A stretch of 45,940 bases of DNA from an uncultured Clostridia bacterium (GTDB taxonomy: Bacteria; Bacillota; Clostridia; UBA1381), in NCBI GenBank assembly GCA_934476675.1, contig CAKSOE010000024.1, positions 1 through 45,940 of the forward strand, written 5' to 3'. The notes beneath the pieces are model-generated. The model ran no database searches, was not told where the DNA came from, and saw only the letters and a list, made by a program, of their open reading frames with translations. The position numbers and the translations under genes are program-made. Positions within the stretch are counted from its first letter, which is position 1. Every line of letters starts with the position of its first letter. Shown here in pieces: positions 32,077 to 40,418 of the stretch.

Positions 32077-33756
32077 ATGAGAGTATTGTTTGCCGCATCC
32101 GAAGCGGCTCCGTTTGTGAAAACGGGCGGCTTGGGCGACGTTGCCGGCTCGCTTCCGGCGGTTTTGCGGAAAAAGGGCGTTGATGCGAGAGTGATTCTTC
32201 CGCTCTACCGCTGTATTGATAAAAAATATAAGGATAAAATGAAATATATAGCGCATATCTACATTGATATGTCATGGAGAAAGCAGTATGCCGGAGTTTT
32301 TGAGCTGGAGCATGACGGCTGCATATACTATTTCGTGGATAATGAATTTTATTTCAACGGCGATAAACCGTATGACTTTATTCATCTTGACTGCGAAAAA
32401 TTCATATTCTTCTCCAAAGCGGCGCTGTCGCTTTTGCCGACGCTTGATTTTAAACCCGACGTTATAAACTGCAACGACTGGCAGACCGGCGCAATCCCCG
32501 TATTTCTCGATACGTTCAGGGATAATCCGTTCTTCCGTGATATGAAAACAATCATGACCATTCATAATCTGCGTTTCCAGGGACGCTGGGATTTGAGAAA
32601 AATCAAGGACGCAATGGGAATAAGCGATTACTATTTCACCGCCGATAAGCTTGAATTTTACAACGATGCAAACCTGTTAAAGGGCGGCATGGTTTACGCA
32701 AACAGGATTTCCACCGTATCCTCTGCCTACGCAAGCGAAATAACCACGTCCGAATACGGCGAGGGGCTTGACAGCCTGCTTTCCGCGCGGCGAGGAGATT
32801 TGACGGGTATAGTGAACGGTATTTCCTATACCGAATGGGATTCGGCGAAGGATAGCGCAATTTATAAAAACTATACAAAGAGAACAGTTCATAAAAATAA
32901 GGCTGTAAACAAAACCGAGCTGCAAAAAGAGCTTGGACTGCCGGTTGACGAAAACAAATTCATGGTTGGAATCGTTTCGCGTCTGACCGACCAGAAAGGC
33001 TTTGACCTTGTGGCGTATAAGCTTGAGGAGCTTTGCAGCGGCGGTATGCAGGTGGTTGTTCTGGGAACGGGCGAGGAAAAATACGAGAACCTATTCAGAC
33101 ACTATGCCTGGAAATATCCCGACCGGTTCTCGGCACAGATTTATTTCTCGAATGATTTTTCGCATAAGATATACGCCGCGTGCGACGCATTTCTGATGCC
33201 GTCGAGATTTGAGCCGTGCGGTTTGTCGCAGCTTATAAGTATGCGTTACGGCACGCTTCCGGTTGTGCGCGAAACGGGCGGTCTGAAAGACACCGTCGTT
33301 CCGTACAACGAATATACCGGCGAGGGAACGGGATTTTCGTTTGCGAACTACAATGCGGACGAAATGATGAATATTATCCGTTACGCAATGGATATTTACT
33401 ATAACCGCCGTAATGAGTGGGATAAAATAATAGATAACGCAATGTCGGTTGACTATTCGTGGAATACCTCGGCGGACAGATATATTGATATGTACCAAAA
33501 GCTTACCGGAATTTACGATATACCGCAAAAAACGGAATCGGGCTTTGACGAAAATATCAAAAAGGATGCGGAAATATCCGCAAAGGCCGCCGCCGACGGA
33601 GCAAAAGAGCCTGAAATAAAAAAGGTGAAAAATCCGTTTGAGGACGAAAAACCCGTAAAGAAAACGGCGCAGAGAAAGACCGCCGCAAAAAAAGCAGCGC
33701 CGCAAAAAACAGCCGCAAAGGGCGCTAAAAGAACATCGGCGGCAAAAGGAAAATAA
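32077..33756 (+). CDS. glgA: Glycogen synthase (ADP-glucose) with Lys/Ala-rich C-terminal tail
   Basis: 559 residues. The first ~480 form a normal GT5 glycogen synthase: RVLFAASEAAPFVKTGGLGDVAGSLP with the ADP-glucose-binding KTGGL, CNDWQTGAIPVF, VSRLTDQKGFDL, MPSRFEPCGLSQLISMRYG and RETGGLKDTV. It extends alpha-1,4 glucan chains from ADP-glucose. The remaining ~75-80 residues are extra, with an acidic linker followed by a very basic KTAAKKAAPQKTAAKGAK-type tail like histone H1. ATG 32077 is chosen because the synthase motif begins at residue 2; a frame open from 32014 would start at the promoter. AAAGGA lies 13 nt upstream, a weak site. Confidence 0.94.
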   Translation: MRVLFAASEAAPFVKTGGLGDVAGSLPAVLRKKGVDARVILPLYRCIDKKYKDKMKYIAHIYIDMSWRKQYAGVFELEHDGCIYYFVDNEFYFNGDKPYDFIHLDCEKFIFFSKAALSLLPTLDFKPDVINCNDWQTGAIPVFLDTFRDNPFFRDMKTIMTIHNLRFQGRWDLRKIKDAMGISDYYFTADKLEFYNDANLLKGGMVYANRISTVSSAYASEITTSEYGEGLDSLLSARRGDLTGIVNGISYTEWDSAKDSAIYKNYTKRTVHKNKAVNKTELQKELGLPVDENKFMVGIVSRLTDQKGFDLVAYKLEELCSGGMQVVVLGTGEEKYENLFRHYAWKYPDRFSAQIYFSNDFSHKIYAACDAFLMPSRFEPCGLSQLISMRYGTLPVVRETGGLKDTVVPYNEYTGEGTGFSFANYNADEMMNIIRYAMDIYYNRRNEWDKIIDNAMSVDYSWNTSADRYIDMYQKLTGIYDIPQKTESGFDENIKKDAEISAKAAADGAKEPEIKKVKNPFEDEKPVKKTAQRKTAAKKAAPQKTAAKGAKRTSAAKGK

Positions 33757-33877
33757 TTATTCTCCCTGCGGAGTATAATATATAGGCGGTTGCCCGTAAA
33801 CAGCCGCAGCCGGTAGTTTTTGCATCTCTGTTTTATCATAAACCGGCAATCACAGATTTTTAAAAGGAGAGATTAAT

Positions 33878-36352
33878 ATGGCAGAAAAAACAGCTGCGAA
33901 AAAAAAGAAGCTTACACCGGCTGAAGAACAGTTGAAAAACGAAATTATAGGAAAAGTCGGCAGACACTTCGGAAAGGTTATGGAGGAAGCCACTCCGCAT
34001 ATGGTTTATTCCGCATGCGCACTTACGGTCAGAGACCGTATAATGGAATTGTGGGCAAAATCACATAAAGAGGTTAAGGCTGAAGGTTCAAAAAAGCTGT
34101 ATTATCTTTCTTTTGAATTTTTAATGGGCAGACTTTTAAGAACAAATATCCTGAATCTGATGCAGACACAAATGTATCAGAACGTTCTGGAGGATTTGGG
34201 CTATGAGCTTACGGACATTGCCGAAATGGAAAATGACGCAGGTTTAGGCAACGGCGGTCTGGGACGTCTTGCGGCGTGCTTTATAGATTCGCTCACAACG
34301 CTCGATTTGCCGGCATACGGCTGTACCTTAAGATATGAATACGGTCTGTTCAGACAGAAAATCGTTGACGGCTACCAGACGGAGCTGCCCGATTCGTGGC
34401 TTGAAAACGGAAACGCATGGGAGGTTGCACGTCCCGAAGAATCGGTTGAAGTGCGTTTCGGCGGAAACGTTTACAGCGAGTGGCGGGACGGACGCATGGT
34501 TTTCAGATACGAAAATGAACGCAGAGTTATCGCTATGCCGTATGACGTACCGCTCTGCGGCTATGGCTCAAAGATTGTAAATAAATTAAGACTGTGGAGC
34601 TCAAAATCTCCCGAAAGCTTTGACATGAAAGCTTTTAACAGCGGCGACTATGCACGTGCCATTGAGGAAAAAGAGCTTGCGGAGGTTATTTCAAAGGTAC
34701 TTTATCCGGAGGATAACCATACGGAGGGTAAGGAACTGCGCTTAAAGCAGCAGTATTTCCTCGTAAGCGCTACATTGCAGTGGATTCTGCGCGAATTTGA
34801 GCAGAGAAACGGCAAGGATTGGTCAAAGCTGCCCGATAAGATAGTTATTCACATAAACGATACCCACCCGACAATGGCTATTCCCGAAATGATGCGTCTG
34901 CTTATGGACGAAAAGGGTCTCGGCTGGGACGAAGCATGGGATATTGTTACGCACGTTTTTGCGTACACAAACCACACGGTTATGAGCGAGGCTCTCGAAA
35001 AATGGCCTGTTGATATGTTCAGAAGAATCCTTCCGAGAATTTATATGATTGTTGAGGAAATGAACAGACGTCTTATGATAAGACTTGAAGAATTTTACCC
35101 CAACGACCCCGCTAAGCACAAGTACATGGCTATAATTTCGGATAATCAGATATTCATGGCAAATATGTGCCTTGCAAGCTGCTTTGCGGTAAACGGCGTT
35201 TCAAAGCTGCATACGGAAATTCTCGAAAAGGATATTTTCAGAGATTACTATCTGATGGATAAGGAGCGTTTCCATGCAATCACAAACGGAATTACTTTCC
35301 GCCGCTGGATTGCAAACTGCAACCCTGAGCTTACCAGGCTTATCGATAAGAAAATCGGCAAAGGCTGGCTCAAAGACTCAAATAAGCTTACCGGACTTGC
35401 GAAATATGCCAATGATGATGATTTCCAGAGCGAGTTTAACAAGATTAAGCGTGACAATAAGGTTGCGCTTGCGGAATATATCAGAGAGCATAACGGCATA
35501 GAAATAAATCCGGATTCGATTTTTGACGTTCAGTGCAAGCGTCTGCATGAGTATAAGCGTCAGATGATGAATGTTCTGCATATAATTGCGGAATACAACA
35601 GGATTCTGACCGACCCGAACTACGACTATTACCCGAAAACATATATTTTCGGCGCAAAGGCAGCTCCCGGATATAAGAGAGCAAAGCTTATAATCAAGCT
35701 TATCAATTCGGTTGGCGACCTTGTGAATAACGATCCGCGCATAAACGGCAAAATCAAGGTGGTATTCATCGAAAACTACGGCGTTTCGATTGCGGAAAAG
35801 ATTATTGTGGCAGCAGATGTTTCGGAGCAGATTTCAACCGCCGGCAAGGAGGCATCCGGTACGGGCAATATGAAGTTTATGCTTAACGGTGCGGTTACGA
35901 TAGGAACGCTTGACGGCGCTAACGTGGAAATGCTCGAACAGGTCGGAAACGATAATATATATATCTTCGGACTTAAAGCCGATGAGGTTGACGCAAGGCT
36001 TAAATATGCCGGAACGGACGAGGTAAAGACTATTTACTCCACAAACGGTATGCTGCGCCATGCGCTTGAAATGCTTATTGACGGAAGCCTTGCCCCGGGA
36101 AACAATCAGCTGTTCAAGGATTTGTACCAGACGCTGCTGTTCGGCGATTACGGTTATCCAGATACGTATATGGTTATAAGAGATTTCGAGGAATATATGC
36201 ACACCCAGGAAAGAATTTCCAAGGATTATCAGAACAGAAAAGAATGGACTGCAAAGGCGATTATGAACACTGCCATGTCGGGATTCTTCTCAAGCGACAG
36301 AACGATAGAGCAGTACAACGATCAGATCTGGCATCTTAAACCGATTAAATAA
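33878..36352 (+). CDS. glgP: Glycogen/starch phosphorylase
   Basis: 824-residue GT35 phosphorylase. Visible blocks are LYYLSFEFLMGRLL, NDAGLGNGGLGRLAACF, THPTMAI, DVQCKRLHEYKRQ, FGAKAAPGY and the PLP site EASGTGNMKFMLNGAVTIGTLDGAN with the cofactor Lys. It releases glucose-1-phosphate from glycogen ends. The N-terminus AEKTAAKKKKLTP is unusually basic and echoes the GlgA tail. AAGGAGAG precedes the ATG; a 121-nt gap with a weak hairpin separates it from glgA. Confidence 0.96.
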   Translation: MAEKTAAKKKKLTPAEEQLKNEIIGKVGRHFGKVMEEATPHMVYSACALTVRDRIMELWAKSHKEVKAEGSKKLYYLSFEFLMGRLLRTNILNLMQTQMYQNVLEDLGYELTDIAEMENDAGLGNGGLGRLAACFIDSLTTLDLPAYGCTLRYEYGLFRQKIVDGYQTELPDSWLENGNAWEVARPEESVEVRFGGNVYSEWRDGRMVFRYENERRVIAMPYDVPLCGYGSKIVNKLRLWSSKSPESFDMKAFNSGDYARAIEEKELAEVISKVLYPEDNHTEGKELRLKQQYFLVSATLQWILREFEQRNGKDWSKLPDKIVIHINDTHPTMAIPEMMRLLMDEKGLGWDEAWDIVTHVFAYTNHTVMSEALEKWPVDMFRRILPRIYMIVEEMNRRLMIRLEEFYPNDPAKHKYMAIISDNQIFMANMCLASCFAVNGVSKLHTEILEKDIFRDYYLMDKERFHAITNGITFRRWIANCNPELTRLIDKKIGKGWLKDSNKLTGLAKYANDDDFQSEFNKIKRDNKVALAEYIREHNGIEINPDSIFDVQCKRLHEYKRQMMNVLHIIAEYNRILTDPNYDYYPKTYIFGAKAAPGYKRAKLIIKLINSVGDLVNNDPRINGKIKVVFIENYGVSIAEKIIVAADVSEQISTAGKEASGTGNMKFMLNGAVTIGTLDGANVEMLEQVGNDNIYIFGLKADEVDARLKYAGTDEVKTIYSTNGMLRHALEMLIDGSLAPGNNQLFKDLYQTLLFGDYGYPDTYMVIRDFEEYMHTQERISKDYQNRKEWTAKAIMNTAMSGFFSSDRTIEQYNDQIWHLKPIK

Positions 36353-36360
36353 TGCTTACC

Positions 36361-36400
36361 GAAACTCACCCGGCGGCGTATGCCGCCAAAGGTGAGTTTC
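36361..36400 (+). terminator. Strong intra-operon hairpin between glgP and the GH13 gene
   Basis: GAAACTCACC (36361-36370) pairs with GGTGAGTTTC (36391-36400), with an inner GGCGGC/GCCGCC stem. It lacks a T-run, so a transcript stabiliser, processing site or weak terminator is more likely than a full stop. Confidence 0.6.
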
Positions 36401-36430
36401 ATTTGCACTATACCGAAAAGGAGAGATTTA

Positions 36431-38359
36431 ATGGAAATAGAGCATAACTCCCGTATGGAATTTTACAGAAAGCCGTTCGGTGCGGTGACGTGCGGTTCGG
36501 AGGTGCGTATACGTCTTGCCGCGTCGGGCATAGGCATACCGTATGCGGTGCATTTTATTTATAAAAAGGACGGCGGCGGCGAGGTCATAACCGATATGCC
36601 GTATATCATGACGGTCAACGGCTCGTCGGTGTATTCCGCAACGCTTGACGCAACCGAAAATGCCGGACTTATATGGTATTATTTTGAAATCATAACCGAC
36701 CAGGGCAGCGTGTATTACGGAAATAATTTAAAGGGACTGGGCGGCGCGGGCTTGACGTATTTTCATAAGCCGGATAATCTGTTTCAGATTACTGTCTATG
36801 ATGAAAAATATGCAACTCCCGATTGGTTCAAAAAATCCGTTGCGTATCAGATTTTCCCCGACAGATTTTTTAACGGTAATGAGGACGGCTCATTTTTGGG
36901 AGAGCGCAGCGACATAATAAAGCGCAGCTGGAACGAAATGCCGTTTTATAAAGCAGAGCAGTTCGGCGGCGAATATAAGGCGAACGACTTTTTCGGCGGA
37001 AATTTAAAGGGTGTAATAAAGAAATTACCGTATCTTGAAGAATTGGGAATTTCCGTAATATACTTAAATCCTATTTTTAAAGCGTACTCCAATCATAAAT
37101 ATGACACGGGCAGCTATGAGGAGATAGATCCCATGTTCGGCGATGAGGAAACATTTAAAAAGCTTTGCGCCGAGGCAAAAAAGCGCGGAATACGCATAAT
37201 ACTTGACGGCGTGTTTAATCATACAGGCTCGGACAGCAAGTACTTCAATAAAAACGGTACGTATGACAGCGTCGGAGCGTATCAGTCGCAGTCGTCGCCG
37301 TATTATGAATGGTACAGATTTTCGCAGTGGCCTGATTCGTACGAGTCTTGGTGGGGAATGAAAACTTTGCCGCAGGTCGAGGAAAATTGTTCGTCATACC
37401 GTGAATATCTGCTCTCCTCTAAGGACGCAATAGTGAAAAAATGGCTGCGTATGGGCGCATATGGCTGGAGATTGGACGTTGTAGACGAGCTGCCGGATTC
37501 GTTTGTAACGGAACTGCGCGAAAACGTCAAAAAAACGAACGAAGAAGCGGTCATAATCGGAGAGGTCTGGGAGGACGCATCAAATAAGATTGCTTACGGC
37601 GAACGGCGCAGGTATTTTCTCGGCGACGGCATAGATTCCGTTATGAATTATCCAATGCGCAGCGCACTGATTGATGCCGCGCTGTGCCGTATTAACGCAG
37701 AGGAGCTTGACGACAGATTAATGAGCCTTAAAGAGAATTATCCCGCTCCGGCGTATTATTCGCTGCTCAATATTTTATCGAGCCATGATGTGGAGCGTAT
37801 TCTGACGGTTATGTGCGGTGCGCCGTCAAAAAATGATGTTGACCGCGAATACCAGGCGTCTTACTGCCCCGATGATTATGTGCTGGCAATGGCAAAAAAG
37901 CGCGTGCGGCTTGTCATGGCGCTGCAAATGACGCTGCCCGGTGTTCCGTGTGTGTTTTACGGCGATGAGGCGGGGGTGTCGGGATACGGCGATCCGTTTT
38001 GCCGTATGCCGTTTCCGTGGGATAATATCGACGGCGAAATGAGCGGTGCGTATAAAAAAATGATTGCTTTAAGAAACAGCTCTGAGGCGTTTTCCGTGGG
38101 CGAATTTGAATGTGTCTATAAAAGAGAATATGTTTATGCCTATGTGCGTTCAAATGCGGAGGACACGTTTGTTGTGTGTGCGAATATGAGCGGCACGCAT
38201 GAGAAAATACGCCTTGATACGGCAAGGTTTGATACGGACGATATATTGAACGTGTTTGACGAAAACGACCGCATGAGCGCAAAGGACGGTATATATTATA
38301 TTGATTTGCCGCCTGTTTCGGTTAAGATTTACGTGAGCAACGAAAGCGCCGAAGTGTAA
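36431..38359 (+). CDS. GH13 alpha-glycosidase (neopullulanase/cyclomaltodextrinase-like)
   Basis: 642 residues, no signal peptide, so a cytosolic enzyme for glucan or maltodextrin turnover. An N-terminal beta-sandwich of about 130 residues (VRIRLAASGIGIPYAVHFIY...) precedes the GH13 barrel: VAYQIFPDRFFNG, IYLNPIFKAYSNHKYDT, ILDGVFNHTG, WRLDVVDELP with the nucleophile Asp, IIGEVWEDAS with the acid/base Glu and LSSHDVERIL. Exact specificity (maltodextrin, cyclodextrin or branched limit dextrin) cannot be told. The start ATG 36431 follows AAAAGGAGAG; an in-frame ATG at 36380 lies inside the upstream hairpin and is rejected. It is the last gene of the glg cluster. Confidence 0.92.
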   Translation: MEIEHNSRMEFYRKPFGAVTCGSEVRIRLAASGIGIPYAVHFIYKKDGGGEVITDMPYIMTVNGSSVYSATLDATENAGLIWYYFEIITDQGSVYYGNNLKGLGGAGLTYFHKPDNLFQITVYDEKYATPDWFKKSVAYQIFPDRFFNGNEDGSFLGERSDIIKRSWNEMPFYKAEQFGGEYKANDFFGGNLKGVIKKLPYLEELGISVIYLNPIFKAYSNHKYDTGSYEEIDPMFGDEETFKKLCAEAKKRGIRIILDGVFNHTGSDSKYFNKNGTYDSVGAYQSQSSPYYEWYRFSQWPDSYESWWGMKTLPQVEENCSSYREYLLSSKDAIVKKWLRMGAYGWRLDVVDELPDSFVTELRENVKKTNEEAVIIGEVWEDASNKIAYGERRRYFLGDGIDSVMNYPMRSALIDAALCRINAEELDDRLMSLKENYPAPAYYSLLNILSSHDVERILTVMCGAPSKNDVDREYQASYCPDDYVLAMAKKRVRLVMALQMTLPGVPCVFYGDEAGVSGYGDPFCRMPFPWDNIDGEMSGAYKKMIALRNSSEAFSVGEFECVYKREYVYAYVRSNAEDTFVVCANMSGTHEKIRLDTARFDTDDILNVFDENDRMSAKDGIYYIDLPPVSVKIYVSNESAEV

Positions 38360-38362
38360 AAG

Positions 38363-38414
38363 TTTTATTCGGAAATCGAAGAAATATGCGGTTTCCGGAT
38401 AAAATTTCTTTTTT
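38363..38414 (+). terminator. Terminator of the glg gene cluster
   Basis: TTTTATTCGGAAA (38363-38375) pairs with TTTCCGGATAAAA (38392-38404) with one G-U pair, followed by TTTCTTTTTT. Confidence 0.85.
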
Positions 38415-38458
38415 AAGAAGCGATTCTTAACTTTTTTTGTAATTTTTTTAAAAAAGTG

Positions 38459-38487
38459 TTGACAAATACAAAAAAATCAAGTATAAT
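38459..38487 (+). promoter_or_regulatory. Promoter of tRNA-Met
   Basis: TTGACA (38459-38464), a 17-bp spacer and TATAAT (38482-38487), 14 bp before the mature tRNA 5' end. Confidence 0.9.
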
Positions 38488-38501
38488 ATTTAATGTTGTA
38501 C

Positions 38502-38578
38502 GGCGGTATAGCTCAGTTGGCTAGAGCATGCGGTTCATACCCGCAGTGTCACTAGTTCGAATCTAGTTACCGCTACCA
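38502..38578 (+). tRNA. tRNA-Met (CAT), elongator type
   Basis: Cloverleaf with acceptor GGCGGTA/TACCGCT (G1-U72 wobble), D-arm TAGCTCAGTTGGCTAGAGC, anticodon CAT in the loop TTCATAC, T-arm GTTCGAAT and an encoded CCA. The paired acceptor end and sequence fit elongator Met; a tRNA-Ile2 whose CAT is modified to read AUA cannot be fully excluded. Confidence 0.9.
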
Positions 38579-38587
38579 AACGTATAG

Positions 38588-38631
38588 ACCGCATAAATGC
38601 TTGAATGTATAGTGTTTATGCGGTTTTTTTG
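38588..38631 (+). terminator. Terminator of tRNA-Met
   Basis: ACCGCATAAA (38588-38597) pairs with TTTATGCGGT (38615-38624), followed by a T-run. Confidence 0.9.
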
Positions 38632-38712
38632 TTATTTTGCTTATGCCTTTTACGCAGCTGTTCCGCGCGGCTTGACCGTTTACATCTAATCATCTGACAA
38701 ATTTTATGTATA

Positions 38713-38860
38713 AGAAAAGGGATTGCTTATGCAATCCCTTATTTCGGCTATTCGGCAGGCGTGGCATTCTCCTGCATCTCTCGGAGATTTCTCTCTTGTC
38801 GTTACCATCGGCGTGTGGTTGCCACGAAATTGACCACCTCGAATAACCTATCTTATTGTA
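38713..38860 (-). ncRNA. Candidate structured small RNA, class unknown
   Basis: About 145 nt on the minus strand, bounded by its own promoter (38894-38866) and an intrinsic terminator (AAGGGATTGC/GCAATCCCTT, 38740-38717, then TTTTCTT). A closing helix GGTTATTCG (38848-38840) with CGAATAGCC (38754-38746) brackets inner hairpins, among them GTGG-caa-CCAC and ATCTC-NNN-GAGAT. No reading frame with a ribosome site fits. It was not recognised as 6S, SRP, tmRNA, RNase P or a known riboswitch. It might instead be a structured 3' UTR of the small gene at 38878-39102. Confidence 0.5.
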
Positions 38861-38865
38861 TTTAT

Positions 38866-38894
38866 ATTGTATCATATTTATTCTGATTTGTAAA
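38866..38894 (-). promoter_or_regulatory. Promoter for the candidate small RNA
   Basis: TTTACA (38894-38889), a 17-bp spacer and TACAAT (38871-38866), overlapping the end of the upstream small gene. Confidence 0.55.
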
Positions 38895-39102
38895 GTTGCT
38901 CGCCTTTCAAAAGTGTACAAGGTGTAATTAACATTGACGTGCTTTTTTCTATATCTGACGGATTATTATACTGCGTCATTCCGACCGAAACAACATTGTA
39001 AATATTACCTTTGTCATCCTTTAATTTACTCCCGTTTTTTATATCTTCACATTTTCTACGTAAAGTAACCGAAAGCCTGTTCCCGATTTTTAAAACATCC
39101 AT
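38878..39102 (-). CDS. Small hypothetical protein
   Basis: 74 residues, not recognised. The sequence (VLKIGNRLSVTLRRKCEDIKNGSKLKDDKGNIYNVVSVGMTQ...) suggests a small beta-barrel with no signal or membrane segment. The only good ribosome site, AAGGAGG, is about 20 nt before the ATG, so the true start is uncertain; no alternative ATG, GTG or TTG lies in frame at a better distance. A candidate small RNA begins at its 3' end. Coding status is likely but not certain. Confidence 0.5.
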   Translation of the reverse strand: MDVLKIGNRLSVTLRRKCEDIKNGSKLKDDKGNIYNVVSVGMTQYNNPSDIEKSTSMLITPCTLLKGEQLYKSE

Positions 39103-39191
39103 AACTTCAAGTATATTAATTACCTCCTTTTTTCAAATTTTTCAATCCCTTTTGATATACCGCAAAAGCATTTTTTGCCTGTTCGACTTCT

Positions 39192-39785
39192 TTATTTTTT
39201 TATACCGAGAGCCTCTTTTGCGAGAGCGTCCGCCATGTCGTTGTATTTGTCGCCGGAATGCCCCTTGACCTTGTGAAAGATTATATGCAGTTTTTGTGCC
39301 GCGTCATCATAGAATTTTTTGTATGCGGCAGTGCCGGATTTATTTGTTTTCCATTCTCCCGTGCACCATTTTTCGATTCCCGCATAGTCGTAATAAATTT
39401 CAAGCGCGTCTATGCCGTTTTCGATGCAGTAGCTCATGGCTTTCATCGCACCGGCAATTTCGCCCGCAACATTCCGCATAGGCGCAAGCTCCGGATCGGA
39501 AAATTTTTCGCTCGCGGTCACGGTTTCGTCCTTGTAAAAAATAACTGCGCCGTAAGAATATTCGTGTGTGGCAATATTAAAGCTGCCGTCCACATATGCG
39601 CGCGCCGCACTGCCGATAACCGTCACATCGGAATTGTTTCCTATTATATATTGTTTTGCATCGTCGAGGCTCGTAAAGCTTTTGTATTCTGCGCCGCTGT
39701 AACCTATGACTTCTTTTCTGCACTCCTCCCACGTATGAAATATTCCCGTGTGTCTGCCGTTTCTCACTGCGTAGTATTTGGACAT
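39192..39785 (-). CDS. RNase H family protein with viroplasmin-like N-terminal domain
   Basis: 197 residues. Residues 1-50 (KYYAVRNGRHTGIFHTWEECRKEVIGYSGAEYKSF) form the viroplasmin/RNase H1 N-terminal RNA:DNA-binding motif. The C-terminal RNase H domain shows the four acidic catalytic residues in context: AYVDGSF (Asp), NVAGEI (Glu), YYDYAG (Asp) and NDMADALAKEA (Asp). It degrades the RNA strand of RNA:DNA hybrids. A promoter with TG-extended TATAAT lies at 39882-39887. The gene appears monocistronic. Confidence 0.92.
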   Translation of the reverse strand: MSKYYAVRNGRHTGIFHTWEECRKEVIGYSGAEYKSFTSLDDAKQYIIGNNSDVTVIGSAARAYVDGSFNIATHEYSYGAVIFYKDETVTASEKFSDPELAPMRNVAGEIAGAMKAMSYCIENGIDALEIYYDYAGIEKWCTGEWKTNKSGTAAYKKFYDDAAQKLHIIFHKVKGHSGDKYNDMADALAKEALGIKK

Positions 39786-39809
39786 AACGCTTGTTCTCCC
39801 TTATATTTA

Positions 39810-39837
39810 TTCGGCTTCCCCTGTGAGGGAAAGGCTT
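39810..39837. repeat. Possible short fragment of the dispersed clostridial repeat
   Basis: TCGGCTTCCCCTGTGAGGGAAAGGCTTT keeps only the CTTCCCC...GGGAAAGGCTTT end block of the dispersed repeat, just upstream of the RNase H gene. Weak on its own. Confidence 0.35.
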
Positions 39838-39881
39838 TAAAACACCGCACTTCTTATTTTACAATTGACCGATTAAAATAC

Positions 39882-39910
39882 ATTATAGCATAAAATTAAA
39901 AAAAAAACAA
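39882..39910 (-). promoter_or_regulatory. Promoter of the RNase H family gene
   Basis: TTGTTT (39910-39905), a 17-bp spacer and TG-extended TATAAT (39887-39882), minus strand. Confidence 0.6.
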
Positions 39911-40098
39911 AAAAAATTAAAAAAAACCGGAACTTTTTCAAAACACCGCCGTCTAACTAAATGTAAAACACATAATCCGCATTGCAAGCGGTCGTTCTCG
40001 GGTTATACATTTTAACCAATTTACTACTTGCACAGAAAATGGTTTGGTACATATTTAATAAATTTGTAAAAAATTTATCGCAAGGAATAAAAAAGAGG

Positions 40099-40128
40099 TT
40101 GACATACGGGTTATGGGTATAGTAAAAT
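40099..40128 (+). promoter_or_regulatory. Distal promoter (P1) of the SLH protein gene
   Basis: TTGACA (40099-40104), an 18-bp spacer and TAAAAT (40123-40128), about 290 bp before the SLH start codon. Confidence 0.5.
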
Positions 40129-40192
40129 ATTAAATAGCAGTTTTTCGTAATGAGTAGAAGCATTATTAAAAATCTGTTACCGTAATATTTAA

Positions 40193-40265
40193 ACGGCATG
40201 GTTTTTCGGAGACGCAGGTAACCGAAAGCCGTAACAGCCGCATTACAGTTTTTTTACAACTGTAA
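40193..40265 (+). promoter_or_regulatory. Two hairpins between the SLH gene promoters
   Basis: ACGGC...TTTCGG (40193-40209) pairs with CCGAAAGCCGT (40222-40232). A second hairpin TTACAGTT/AACTGTAA (40243-40250 with 40258-40265) follows. They would lie in the P1 transcript only; no known riboswitch was recognised. Confidence 0.45.
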
Positions 40266-40272
40266 GACCGCA

Positions 40273-40301
40273 TTGACATATACAGGCTTGCGTGGTATAA
40301 T
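40273..40301 (+). promoter_or_regulatory. Proximal promoter (P2) of the SLH protein gene
   Basis: TTGACA (40273-40278), a 17-bp spacer and TG-extended TATAAT (40296-40301), a full consensus. It predicts a ~110-nt 5' UTR with TTCCGA/TCGGAA and GATCTGC/GCAGATT helices, typical of long-lived surface-protein messages. Confidence 0.88.
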
Positions 40302-40418
40302 CAGTGCGTATTCCGATGTATTTTCGGAAGCTTTGATCTGCTTTAAGTGAGAGGGGTGCTTGGCAGATTGTATCGAAAGACCCTTCACGTAAGAAATTTA
40401 AAGGGAGGATTTGAGACA

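Noticed and set aside
38690..38920. Open frame of 76 codons on the minus strand
   Set aside because: It spans the candidate small RNA, its promoter and terminator, lacks a ribosome site, and its Arg/Trp-rich translation looks like read-through of structured RNA.
40193..40265. c-di-GMP or other known riboswitch upstream of the SLH gene
   Set aside because: A GACGCAGG-like stretch is present, but the conserved riboswitch core and fold are absent; only two simple hairpins are supported.
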